A stretch of 56,203 bases of DNA from Candidatus Omnitrophota bacterium (lineage in GTDB: Bacteria > Omnitrophota > Gorgyraeia > Gygaellales > Profunditerraquicolaceae). Position 1 is the stretch's first letter; the number at the start of each line of letters is the position of its first letter. Location of the stretch: NCBI GenBank assembly GCA_030691865.1, contig JAUYDL010000054.1, positions 1 through 56,203 on the forward strand, written 5' to 3'. A program made the position numbers and the translations under genes. The notes beneath the pieces are model-generated. The model searched no databases. It was not told where the DNA came from and worked only from the letters and a program-made list of their open reading frames with translations. Shown here piece after piece: positions 27,387-36,267 of this stretch.

Positions 27387-27734
27387 TTAAGGCAAGAACT
27401 GACTGATATACTGGGCGATCTTTTTACACTGATCTTCACGCATTTGATTAAAAAATATAGCCAGGTTAAATCCGCCGCTGGCCTCATCTTCAGTCCTTAC
27501 GACTACCCCCTTACATTCAACAATCGTGTTTTTGCCTGCCTGGCTTCTATTCGGCAGGCTTAATTTTACGGAAATCTTGGTAAAAGGCGGCATATATTTA
27601 TCTAAATGACAATAGGCACCCACACTGCTGATATTGTGTGAGACGGTAGAAAAATCATAGCCGTTTACCGCCAGATTAAGCGGCAACTTATGCGCCAGAC
27701 GTGGATGTACCCTGCGTTCTTTAATGCTCTTCAT
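27387..27734 (-). CDS. PilZ domain protein
   Basis: KERRVHPRLAHKLPLNLAVNGYDFSTVSHNISSVGAYCHL. Confidence 0.8.
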   Translation of the reverse strand: MKSIKERRVHPRLAHKLPLNLAVNGYDFSTVSHNISSVGAYCHLDKYMPPFTKISVKLSLPNRSQAGKNTIVECKGVVVRTEDEASGGFNLAIFFNQMREDQCKKIAQYISQFLP

Positions 27735-27964
27735 TATTTTTTCTCTTCTGCCTTATGGCTTTGGCTATTGGAGGCCAAACCATCGCCTTGCGGCTTAGAT
27801 TTATTGATAAATGTGCGCCAGCATCTTTTGCTGCAATAGAATTTTCCGTCACGATAATAGCGTTTTAGTTTCTTAATCAGCTTGTTACAGGCCAAACAAT
27901 TGGTCTGTTTTTCGGCTTTGGGTTTGGCTTCTGCTTCACTTTCCTTAACTGCTTCTAGCGCCAT
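27734..27964 (-). CDS. Zinc-ribbon protein with repeat-encoded C-terminus
   Basis: CLACNKLIKKLKRYYRDGKFYCSKRCWRTFINKSKPQGDGLASNSQSHK. Confidence 0.65.
   Translation of the reverse strand: MALEAVKESEAEAKPKAEKQTNCLACNKLIKKLKRYYRDGKFYCSKRCWRTFINKSKPQGDGLASNSQSHKAEEKK
27757..27797. repeat. Repeat family 3, coding copy
   Basis: Minus: AAGCCGCAAGGCGATGGTTTGGCCTCCAATAGCCAAAGCC, encoding KPQGDGLASNSQS. Confidence 0.85.
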
Positions 27965-27995
27965 GACAATTTTCCTTTCCTTAGGTTGAAACTAA

Positions 27996-28355
27996 CTATA
28001 CCTGCATATTTATGAAATCTTTGAGGTAGTTCTGCTCTGCACTATTAAACTCTACAAACTCTATACCGGTTTGATTACGGTTAGAATGCGCCAGCGGCAT
28101 TGACCAGGCTACCTTACCAACAGGCCTTAATATCCGATTTAAAATATTAATTTCAAGCATTACCAACGTCGAGGTAGGAATAAACTGTTCGTTAGCGAGT
28201 CTTAAACCACCGCAACTTATATCCTTACTAATACCGCTATCAAAATCCGCTTTGCCCCTGAACTGATAACGAATCTTGGAATGAAAATTTAACCGGGGAA
28301 AACAGCGATTTTCCTTTTGTTTTTGCAATGTCACCATTAAAAAAATATAACACAC
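27996..28355 (-). CDS. PilZ domain protein
   Basis: KENRCFPRLNFHSKIRYQFRGKADFDSGISKDISCGGLRL. Confidence 0.78.
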   Translation of the reverse strand: MCYIFLMVTLQKQKENRCFPRLNFHSKIRYQFRGKADFDSGISKDISCGGLRLANEQFIPTSTLVMLEINILNRILRPVGKVAWSMPLAHSNRNQTGIEFVEFNSAEQNYLKDFINMQV

Positions 28356-28416
28356 ATTTTAAAATATGTCAATACTTTACAAAATTTGCAATTTTGCTAT
28401 AATTGCTTACAGAAGC

Positions 28417-28443
28417 ATGGTCCGGCTTCCAATAGCCAAAGCC
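28417..28443. repeat. Repeat family 3, intergenic copy
   Basis: ATGGTCCGGCTTCCAATAGCCAAAGCC. Confidence 0.75.
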
Positions 28444-28459
28444 AAAACGAGGTGAATAA

Positions 28460-29296
28460 ATGTACTGCAAATACTACGGGCTAAAAGAACGCCCTTTTAA
28501 TGTTACCAGCGACCCGGCTTTCTTTTTTTCCAGCAAAAAACATAAAGAAGCTCTCTCCCATTTACTTTATGGAGTCAGCCAAAGAAAAGGGATTATTGTT
28601 TTAACCGGAGAAATCGGCACTGGTAAAACCACCATCTGCCGTTTTTTCCTGAACCAAGTTGGCAAAAACGTAAAAACCGCCTTTATTCTGAACCCTACCT
28701 TCTCTGAGATCCAATTGTTGAAATCAATCGTTAATGATTTCGGGATTAATTCTAACAATAAAACAAAATTAGACATAGTTTTGGAGTTAAATAATTTTCT
28801 CCTACGCGAATCCACCGCCGGAAATAATCTGGTGCTAATCATTGATGAGGCGCAAAATTTAGAGCCCAATTTACTTGAGCAGATCCGACTGCTTTCCAAC
28901 CTAGAAACAGAAAAGGATAAGCTCTTGCAGGTAATTTTAGTCGGACAACCGGAATTAAATACCCGGCTTAATTTATATGATTTAAGACAACTGCGGCAAA
29001 GAATTATGGTTAGATATCACATTACGCCGCTAGACAACGATGAAATCAAAGACTACATTAACTACCGCTTAAAGATTGCCAGGGCAGAGCATGGGTTAGA
29101 AGGCCAAATTGAATTTAGCGATGAAGCTATCGAAATGATCAGCCGCTTCTCCGGCGGTACGCCCAGATTAATTAATATGATTTGCGATCGGGCGCTTTTA
29201 GCCGGGTTTGTCAGTGAAACTAACCATATAGATTTTGGTATTATCGAAAGATGTATCGAAGAGCTGGACAGTTACTTTGTGAGTAAAAACGCATGA
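28460..29296 (+). CDS. ExeA/GspA-like AAA ATPase
   Basis: MYCKYYGLKERPFNVTSDPAFFFSSKKHKEALSHLLYGV; GEIGTGKTTICRFFL; LVLIIDEAQNL. Confidence 0.9.
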   Translation: MYCKYYGLKERPFNVTSDPAFFFSSKKHKEALSHLLYGVSQRKGIIVLTGEIGTGKTTICRFFLNQVGKNVKTAFILNPTFSEIQLLKSIVNDFGINSNNKTKLDIVLELNNFLLRESTAGNNLVLIIDEAQNLEPNLLEQIRLLSNLETEKDKLLQVILVGQPELNTRLNLYDLRQLRQRIMVRYHITPLDNDEIKDYINYRLKIARAEHGLEGQIEFSDEAIEMISRFSGGTPRLINMICDRALLAGFVSETNHIDFGIIERCIEELDSYFVSKNA

Positions 29297-29760
29297 GCAT
29301 CATTAATGAGGCATTAAAAAAAACCGAAGAGTACCTCCAAAAAAATGCCGCCAAAGATAACCTCCTGGCGCCTAAGCCCGCCGGAGCTAAACCATTCCTC
29401 CTTTATATTTTAATTTTATTGGCCGGGCTTTCGCTGGGCAACTTTATATTTAACCTGCTGAGCCATGAGCTCCAAACTACTCAAACGCAAAAGTTAAATG
29501 CTTTGCCTGTTATCCAAACTACAAATTCTCCCCCTGCAGCTGCCTTGCCGAGCCAACCACCGGAAGAAAAGAAACCCGCAGAACTCAACTTTGTTTTAAA
29601 CGGAATATTCTTCTCCGATAATGACGGCTACGCATTAGTCAATAACCAGATTGTAAGAGAGAATGATTACGTTGATGGAGCTAAGGTGGGTTTGATTACT
29701 ACCAATACTGTAGAACTAGATAACGCCGGCCAGAGGATTACTCTATCCACTCACAGGTAA
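29293..29760 (+). CDS. GspB-like general secretion protein
   Basis: Overlaps the exeA-like gene; MSIINEALKKTEEYL, TM helix, C-terminal LNGIFFSDNDGYALVNNQIVRENDYVDGAKVGLI. Confidence 0.7.
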   Translation: MSIINEALKKTEEYLQKNAAKDNLLAPKPAGAKPFLLYILILLAGLSLGNFIFNLLSHELQTTQTQKLNALPVIQTTNSPPAAALPSQPPEEKKPAELNFVLNGIFFSDNDGYALVNNQIVRENDYVDGAKVGLITTNTVELDNAGQRITLSTHR

Positions 29761-30849
29761 CGCAAAAAAAGCCCCGCAGATTGCTTCTTTAATTAAATCT
29801 AATTTAATATTTCGCACGATCCTGGGCTTGCCAATACCGCCGATAAGCACAAACTTATTTTCCTTACCCGAAAACTTTTTATCGTGATAATGCGCCCGGA
29901 TAATCTTGGCGGCCGATACGCCTTTTATCTTTATAGGCAGGCCATAAAGCTTAATCAAATTCCTAATACGTAGCGCTGACTGTGTATCGATTAATCCTAA
30001 CCTTTTACTTAAGTCAACAGCAACGATCATGCCCAGGCTAACTGCCTGGCCGTGGTTATAACTTTTATACCCGCCGGCAGCCTCAATGGCATGGCCAATC
30101 GTATGCCCAAAATTAAGAATACTCCTTAAGCCTAAAGTTTCTTTTTCATCCCGGTAAACTATGCCTGCTTTAATCCGGCTACAGGCATGAATGATTGTTT
30201 CCAGGGTAGCAGGATTTCGCTGCACTACTTTTTGATATTTATTTTCTAGAAAACTAAAAAGCTTTTGGTCTTTTATTACTGCGTATTTAATTACCTCCGC
30301 CATCCCGCAGCGAACCTGCATTATATCAAGGCTCTTTAAAAAATTTATCTCACTAAAAACCAGCCTGGGCTGATAAAATGCTCCCACTAAGTTCTTGCCT
30401 AAATCCAGGTCAACGGCGGTTTTGCCGCCGATGGCTGAATCCACCTGAGCCAACAAAGTCGTAGGAATCTGGACATAGTTAATACCTCGCTTATAAACCG
30501 AAGCCACAAATCCTGCTAGATCACCAACCACCCCTCCGCCAAAAGCAATAATAAAAACTTTTTTCTTTTGGTCAAACTTAGCTAACTCTTTAATGACCAG
30601 GCTGGCTGTTTCTATAGACTTGGTTTTTTCGCTATCCGCAACCAGCTTAAAATGACAATTAAATCCGTTCCCGGACAAAACTTGCAACAACTTTGCGCCG
30701 TATTTATTTTTCAAAAAGGCATTGGTAATAATGAAGGCATCTGTTCCAATATCTAATTTTTTTAAATATGCGCCAAGTTGATAAAATATACCACCTCCGA
30801 TAACTATCTGATATGAACGCTTACCTAAATTAACCCTTACCTTATGCAT
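29743..30849 (-). CDS. aroB: 3-dehydroquinate synthase
   Basis: FGGGVVGDLAGFVASVYKRGINYVQIPTTLLAQVDSAIGGKTAVDL; LNFGHTIGHAIEA. Confidence 0.96.
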   Translation of the reverse strand: MHKVRVNLGKRSYQIVIGGGIFYQLGAYLKKLDIGTDAFIITNAFLKNKYGAKLLQVLSGNGFNCHFKLVADSEKTKSIETASLVIKELAKFDQKKKVFIIAFGGGVVGDLAGFVASVYKRGINYVQIPTTLLAQVDSAIGGKTAVDLDLGKNLVGAFYQPRLVFSEINFLKSLDIMQVRCGMAEVIKYAVIKDQKLFSFLENKYQKVVQRNPATLETIIHACSRIKAGIVYRDEKETLGLRSILNFGHTIGHAIEAAGGYKSYNHGQAVSLGMIVAVDLSKRLGLIDTQSALRIRNLIKLYGLPIKIKGVSAAKIIRAHYHDKKFSGKENKFVLIGGIGKPRIVRNIKLDLIKEAICGAFFALPVSG

Positions 30850-30850
30850 A

Positions 30851-31474
30851 TTAAAACCCTACCCCCATCATTCTAATTACGGCGCCCACCAGCGGCCAAA
30901 GCAAGCGATCAAACATTCCCAACCAGATAAATACAAAAAGGATAATAAAACCATAACGCTCAAACCCCGCATACTGCTCTGATAAATGCGCTGGCAATAA
31001 ACCCATTAAAATTCTTGAACCATCTAACGGCGGGATAGGTATAAGATTAAATATGGCTAAGACAACATTAATCGTAAGCAGATATTTTGTTGCGCTAATG
31101 CCCTGCGCAGGAATAAATCTTAATATTCCGGCCATAATAAAAGCCAGGATAAAATTAGCCAGCGGGCCGGCCAGGCCAATCCAGATCATATCCCTTTTGG
31201 GATTCTTTAGGCTCCGGTAATTTATGGGAACAGGCTTGGCCGCGCCAAAAACAAAACGTCCGGCGGTAGATAAAAAAAGCACCAAGGGCAAAAGAATAGT
31301 CCAGAAAGGATCAATATGCGCCAGCGGATTTAAGGTTAACCGGCCGCTTAATCTAGCCGTAGAATCTCCCAGCTTATAAGCCACTAAACCATGCGCAAAT
31401 TCGTGCACGGTTATGGCAATCAGTAAAAGCGCAAAAGAAGCGGCAAAGGAAATAATTGAATACAAAAGGTTCAA
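30851..31474 (-). CDS. Site-2 protease family (M50) membrane peptidase
   Basis: ITVHEFAHGLVAYKLGD; NLIPIPPLDGSRIL. Confidence 0.92.
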   Translation of the reverse strand: MNLLYSIISFAASFALLLIAITVHEFAHGLVAYKLGDSTARLSGRLTLNPLAHIDPFWTILLPLVLFLSTAGRFVFGAAKPVPINYRSLKNPKRDMIWIGLAGPLANFILAFIMAGILRFIPAQGISATKYLLTINVVLAIFNLIPIPPLDGSRILMGLLPAHLSEQYAGFERYGFIILFVFIWLGMFDRLLWPLVGAVIRMMGVGF

Positions 31475-32262
31475 TTTAGTGCCTCGATAATATCGATCTG
31501 AATAATAGGATATTTACTTGCAGCCAGACTGATTAATTTTCCCGTAACCTTAACTTTGCGATAATTAAGGCTGTCTAAACTTTTGCGATCGCCTTTAAGA
31601 AAATATATTTTATTTTCAGAGGTGATCAACTTATGCGTAGCCTTGCGCCAGAGGACTATCCCGTAAGGGCTAACCTTGCCCTCAACTACCAATTGATCGT
31701 TTAATTTGACAGTATCTGTGACCTTAACCGGAGCATCCTGTTTCTGGAACAGGACCACCTCTTTATTCACAAATTTTTTATTCACCCAAGCATAACTCTG
31801 ATAAACCGGATGAATCTTATACCAGCCTTCCTCATCTGCAATGACATTAACCACCGTGGCTTTATCAACTTTCCCCAGAATCCATGCCGATTCAGTCGGC
31901 CCCAACCGGATATTTACTCTATCTTTAATTACCTTAGCGCTAAGACACTTGCCTGATTGGGAAGCAAAATCAGTATTAACATTATTGCATTCACAAAGAT
32001 TCTTTTTTATATAAGAAGGCGCCTCGACAGGCAGGCGGATCTTATACCAATCATAGGCTTCCCAGACAACTTCTACTAATTCGCCTTTAGCCAGAGTGCA
32101 AATGACCTCTGCAACTACCGTGGCATCCACTCGAACATTTATGCCGTTGGCATTGATCTGACCTGTAAAAGCACCAAAAGTCTCCGCAAATACAGTGCCC
32201 ACCAGACTAAAACAAACCATAAGAAAAATAAGTGTGTCCTTAATTTTAAGATTTAGCAGCAT
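31471..32262 (-). CDS. Exported SH3-domain protein
   Basis: Signal peptide; two SH3b-like segments (GQINANGINVRVDATVVAEVICTLAKGELVEVV; KDRVNIRLGPTESAWILGKVDKATVVNVIADEEGWYKI). Confidence 0.75.
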   Translation of the reverse strand: MLLNLKIKDTLIFLMVCFSLVGTVFAETFGAFTGQINANGINVRVDATVVAEVICTLAKGELVEVVWEAYDWYKIRLPVEAPSYIKKNLCECNNVNTDFASQSGKCLSAKVIKDRVNIRLGPTESAWILGKVDKATVVNVIADEEGWYKIHPVYQSYAWVNKKFVNKEVVLFQKQDAPVKVTDTVKLNDQLVVEGKVSPYGIVLWRKATHKLITSENKIYFLKGDRKSLDSLNYRKVKVTGKLISLAASKYPIIQIDIIEALN

Positions 32263-32283
32263 TTAATTTAACCTTACTTTTAT

Positions 32284-32586
32284 TTAAGCCTTGGGAGCAG
32301 CCTTAGGAGCAGCAGCCTTAGGAACAGCAGCCTTGGCATCCTTTGCTCCAGCAGCAGCCTTAGGGGCAGCAGCCGGTGCACCCTCTTCTGTAGTCGTGGC
32401 AGCCTTCTCAACCTTCTCTTTTTTAATCTTAATCCTTAAGGTCTTGATCTTGGGTAAACCATAGACCGAATCCCCTTGTTTCCAATTACCTTTTTCCTGC
32501 ATCTGCCTGATGCGCTCAATACGTTTTAATACCGAGCGGGTCTTTTTGTCCTTTTCCGAAATAGTTAATGACGGATGTATTGACAT
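32284..32586 (-). CDS. TIGR04137-like small basic protein with Ala/Lys/Pro-rich extension
   Basis: MSIHPSLTISEKDKKTRSVLKRIERIRQMQEKGNWKQGDSVYGLPKIKTLRIK then APKAAAGAKDAKAAVPKAAAPKAAPKA. Confidence 0.8.
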   Translation of the reverse strand: MSIHPSLTISEKDKKTRSVLKRIERIRQMQEKGNWKQGDSVYGLPKIKTLRIKIKKEKVEKAATTTEEGAPAAAPKAAAGAKDAKAAVPKAAAPKAAPKA

Positions 32587-32588
32587 GT

Positions 32589-33032
32589 TTATAGCCTCCT
32601 TATACGGCAACTCGCGTAGGTTCTCTGCAACTGGATCAGCAAAGGTTGCGCGCTCTCTTGATTAGAAAATTTGCCTACGCACAAAATAATATAATCTCCT
32701 TTAGCAAAAGCCATCGGAGTTAATCCTTCTTTTAGTAACAACTGAACTTCGGATAAAGCAAGTTGCTTGTTTTTAAAAGTTGCCACTTGAATAGTATAGC
32801 CAGCCTGATCTGTGGTATTATTTTTAACCCAGGCAACACGTTTTCCTTTTTCCACCCCCAAAGAAAAAGAAATAATACCAGTTAAAGCCAGGCCCATGAT
32901 TAAAAGCATAACTTTTTCATATCCCCGGATACGTAAAAAAAACGGATTTTTATGGCTGCGCGGCTTATATTGCCCGCTATTCTCACCCGGAGAAAAAAGT
33001 TCAGATTGTGAATAATCCTGCTTTTCTACCAT
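32589..33032 (-). CDS. SPOR-domain membrane protein
   Basis: TM helix; GYTIQVATFKNKQLALSEVQLLLKEGLTPMAFAKGDYIILCVGKFSNQESAQ. Confidence 0.78.
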   Translation of the reverse strand: MVEKQDYSQSELFSPGENSGQYKPRSHKNPFFLRIRGYEKVMLLIMGLALTGIISFSLGVEKGKRVAWVKNNTTDQAGYTIQVATFKNKQLALSEVQLLLKEGLTPMAFAKGDYIILCVGKFSNQESAQPLLIQLQRTYASCRIRRL

Positions 33033-33048
33033 AAACTAATATTATTAC

Positions 33049-34116
33049 TCAAGAGCCATCCTGCTCCAAGTAAACTTTCTTATTGAACTTTTTAATTACC
33101 TTTAAGAAGGCCTCAACTATTTTAGGATCAAATTGCGTGCCGCTCTTTCTCTTTATTTCTTTTATCGCTGAAGCAATATCCATTCTCTGGCGGTACGGCC
33201 GGCCATAAACCATAGCCTCAAAGGCATCGACCACCGACATAATCCGCGCGCCCAAAGGAATCTGGCCGCCTTTGAGTTGCGAAGGGTAACCGGTCCCATT
33301 ATATTTCTCATGATGATACATAATGATCGGAATAGCCGGACGTAAAATTTGTAAAGGCCTTAAAATCTGCGCCCCTTTAACCGGGTGCTTTTTAATAATA
33401 TCATACTCCTCACTAGTTAGCTTAGTGGTCTTAGTTAATATCGACACCGGAATATCCACTTTTCCGGCATCATGCAAGAGGCTGGCGTATTTAAGGCTTT
33501 GCAGCTGTTTCTCATTTAAATGAATTTCAGAACCCAATGCGCAAACCAGCTTACTAAAATGCGGTGAATGTGTGTAGTCCCGGGAAACATGGGTATTCAA
33601 AAACGTGACCAAAGATTTAATACTGCCAAAAACTATGCGTTGTTGTTCCTCGTAAAGTTGCATGTTCTTAATCCCGATCACCGCCTGCTCGCCCATAGTC
33701 ATCAGCATTTCCTGGTCAAACAGGTCAAACGGGTGAGTTGGCTTAGTGCGTTTGATAATCGTAAAACCCATAAGATCTTCAGAAATAAGCGGAATACCTA
33801 AAAGATTGCCTTTTCTGACAGCCGAGGAACCTTTGATGATTTTTTCTTCAACCCTGCCGCTGATTTTAGTCTTTTTATAAACCACCAGTTTCTTATTATC
33901 ATTAATCGTGCATTTGATAATAGAATATTTTTTATTGGGATCCAATAAAACGATTAAGCAATATTGGGCATTAAAAAATTGGCAAAATAGGCGGCCCATG
34001 CGGCTGATTAACTCATTAACCTCATAGGTAGAGTTAAGTAGGCGGTAAATACTATGCACCGCGGAAATTAAAAATCTATACTTTTTCGTAGGGGTTGAAT
34101 AATTTTTTATACTCAT
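33049..34116 (-). CDS. GAF-like plus HD-GYP domain protein
   Basis: LKYASLLHDAGKVDIPVSIL; HHEKYNGTGYPSQLKGGQIPLGARIMSVVDAFEAM. Confidence 0.9.
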   Translation of the reverse strand: MSIKNYSTPTKKYRFLISAVHSIYRLLNSTYEVNELISRMGRLFCQFFNAQYCLIVLLDPNKKYSIIKCTINDNKKLVVYKKTKISGRVEEKIIKGSSAVRKGNLLGIPLISEDLMGFTIIKRTKPTHPFDLFDQEMLMTMGEQAVIGIKNMQLYEEQQRIVFGSIKSLVTFLNTHVSRDYTHSPHFSKLVCALGSEIHLNEKQLQSLKYASLLHDAGKVDIPVSILTKTTKLTSEEYDIIKKHPVKGAQILRPLQILRPAIPIIMYHHEKYNGTGYPSQLKGGQIPLGARIMSVVDAFEAMVYGRPYRQRMDIASAIKEIKRKSGTQFDPKIVEAFLKVIKKFNKKVYLEQDGS

Positions 34117-35227
34117 CTAAAGCGTACCGGTCAGTCATACCGGCGATATAATCACAAACTACCCGCTTTACTCCACCTTGAGGAATCCTACGCTGTATCT
34201 CAGGGGGCATCTGTGCGGGACGTTTGAGGTATTCAATAAATAATTCCCGAATAAAACGCTTGGCCTTAGTGCTCATGCGCACAACCCGGTAATGATGGTA
34301 AAGCTTCTGCATGAGAAACTGCCTAAGCGGCTTTCTTAACTGCTTAATCTTGCTACTAAAATCTACTATCTTACAATCGATCTTTCCAACATCGGTATAT
34401 TTTTTGATCTTGCGCCGGGAAATCTCTGATTGCGTATGCGCAATTAGATCCGTGACCTGTAAATCAATTAAGCCGCGGATAATCAAATACTTCCGACTAC
34501 TTGGGTTAATTTTAGCATATTTCTGATTGATCAAGCGATTTATTTTTTGCCAAATCTCTAGGCCCTCCAGATCACTCTGGCTGATCAGCCCGGAGGTAAG
34601 GCCATCATCCAGATCATGATTATCATAAGCAATCTCATCAGCCACATCCACTACTTGAGTCTCTAGCGTCGGCATTTTCTTAGGGGAAAACTCTTTGATC
34701 GCCACCGCAATATCAAAAACCGAAGAGTGTTTCACGATCCCTTCTCTTACCTCCCAACTTAAATTCAAGCCCGGAAATTCCGGATAACGCTCCTCAAGGA
34801 AATCCACTACCCTTAAGCCCTGGAGATTATGATTAAACCCCCCGGCTTTAGCCATTAATTCGTCCAGCACCTCTTCCCCGGAGTGGCCAAAAGGTGTATG
34901 CCCCAAATCATGAGCCAAGGCAATGGCTTCAGTTAAATCCATATTTAAACTTAAAGCGCATGCGATGGTCCGGGCAATCTGAGAAACCTCAATACTATGC
35001 GTCAGTCGCGTGCGGTAATAATCACCTTCGTGATTTACAAAAACCTGGGTTTTATACTCTAACCTCCTAAAAGCTGCCGAGTGAATAATGCGGTCCCGGT
35101 CACGCTGATAACATGACCGATATGCATGCTCATCTTCTTGATGCGCCCGGCCGCGGGAATCGCAACTTTTCATCGCATAAGGAGCAAGAAACTTATTTTC
35201 AAATTCGTTAATTTTATGCATGGGCAT
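34076..35227 (-). CDS. dgt: dGTP triphosphohydrolase-like HD protein
   Basis: RDRDRIIHSAAFRRLEYKTQVFVNHEGDYYRTRLTHSIEVSQIARTIA; LAHDLGHTPFGHSGEEVL. Confidence 0.94.
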   Translation of the reverse strand: MPMHKINEFENKFLAPYAMKSCDSRGRAHQEDEHAYRSCYQRDRDRIIHSAAFRRLEYKTQVFVNHEGDYYRTRLTHSIEVSQIARTIACALSLNMDLTEAIALAHDLGHTPFGHSGEEVLDELMAKAGGFNHNLQGLRVVDFLEERYPEFPGLNLSWEVREGIVKHSSVFDIAVAIKEFSPKKMPTLETQVVDVADEIAYDNHDLDDGLTSGLISQSDLEGLEIWQKINRLINQKYAKINPSSRKYLIIRGLIDLQVTDLIAHTQSEISRRKIKKYTDVGKIDCKIVDFSSKIKQLRKPLRQFLMQKLYHHYRVVRMSTKAKRFIRELFIEYLKRPAQMPPEIQRRIPQGGVKRVVCDYIAGMTDRYALDEYKKLFNPYEKV

Positions 35228-35684
35228 CCTTTAATCGTTTAGACAACTCCTCCAGTGACTGTGAGATAACCTTAGTGTTGCCGATTACCGGCATAAAATT
35301 AGTGTCCCCCGCCCAGCGTGGCACAATATGCAAATGCAGATGCCCGGTAATTCCTGCACCTGCCTGGCAGCTAAGATTAAAACCTATATTATAGCCTTGC
35401 GGCTTTAAAACTTTTTGCAACAACCTCTTAGCTCGCTTCAAAGATTTAAACATATCCAGGATCTCTTCTTCGTTCATCAGCTCTATATCCGCAATATGCC
35501 GCAGCGGAGAAACTAAAAGATGGCCATTATTATATGGATAGATATTCAACAAACAAATAGATTTTTTTGTTTTAAAGATTACATAATCATGAAGCTTGCT
35601 TTTCTTGGCCCGGCAAAAAATACAGCCTTGCGGCCGATTTCTCCTGATATAATTAATTCTCCAAGGGGCCCAAAGTTTATCCAT
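35214..35684 (-). CDS. HIT family hydrolase
   Basis: CIFCRAKKSKLHDYVIFKTKKSICLLNIYPYNNGHLLVSP; GHLHLHIVPRW. Confidence 0.93.
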   Translation of the reverse strand: MDKLWAPWRINYIRRNRPQGCIFCRAKKSKLHDYVIFKTKKSICLLNIYPYNNGHLLVSPLRHIADIELMNEEEILDMFKSLKRAKRLLQKVLKPQGYNIGFNLSCQAGAGITGHLHLHIVPRWAGDTNFMPVIGNTKVISQSLEELSKRLKDAHA

Positions 35685-35685
35685 T

Positions 35686-36267
35686 TTAAATTTTTATTAT
35701 CTTAGCCTCAATCTCACTCTGGCTATCGCAAGTCAAATCAGGATTGGCTAACCTTTTCTTTAATTCAATTATCCCGTAAGAATTATACGCAGCGCTAAGG
35801 TCAGTGGCGCTTCCGGGGTTAAAAAATAGTATGCCGCCTATTCTTTCATTCATCGGTTTATGCGAGTGGCCAAAAATAATCAGGTCACAATCATCTTCCT
35901 TAAAAGCATCTTTAAGCAGTTCCGGAAGATTCAACGGAGCCCCAGATCCATGCATCAGACCCACTCTGTACCCAAGAATCTCCAAAACCTGCTTTACCGG
36001 ATACTTTTTCTTCACCGCCTGCTGATCCATATTCCCGACTACCACCACAACTTCTGCGCATACGGACTTTAATTCATCAATTACCCCTAAACCTACCATG
36101 TCTCCGGCATGGATAATTAAATCTACATGCTTAAAAGCATCCAAAACTACCTGGGGGATATGCTCACCTCTATCCGGAATATGTGTGTCCGAAATTACGC
36201 CAATTCTTACGCCATTAATATGATCCGGGGAATTACTCATCTCGCTAAAGTTTATAACCTGACTCAT
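35686..36267 (-). CDS. YfcE-like metallophosphoesterase
   Basis: IGVISDTHIPDRGEHIP; IIHAGDMVG; VVGNMD; LMHGSGAP; IFGHSHKPM. Confidence 0.93.
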   Translation of the reverse strand: MSQVINFSEMSNSPDHINGVRIGVISDTHIPDRGEHIPQVVLDAFKHVDLIIHAGDMVGLGVIDELKSVCAEVVVVVGNMDQQAVKKKYPVKQVLEILGYRVGLMHGSGAPLNLPELLKDAFKEDDCDLIIFGHSHKPMNERIGGILFFNPGSATDLSAAYNSYGIIELKKRLANPDLTCDSQSEIEAKIIKI

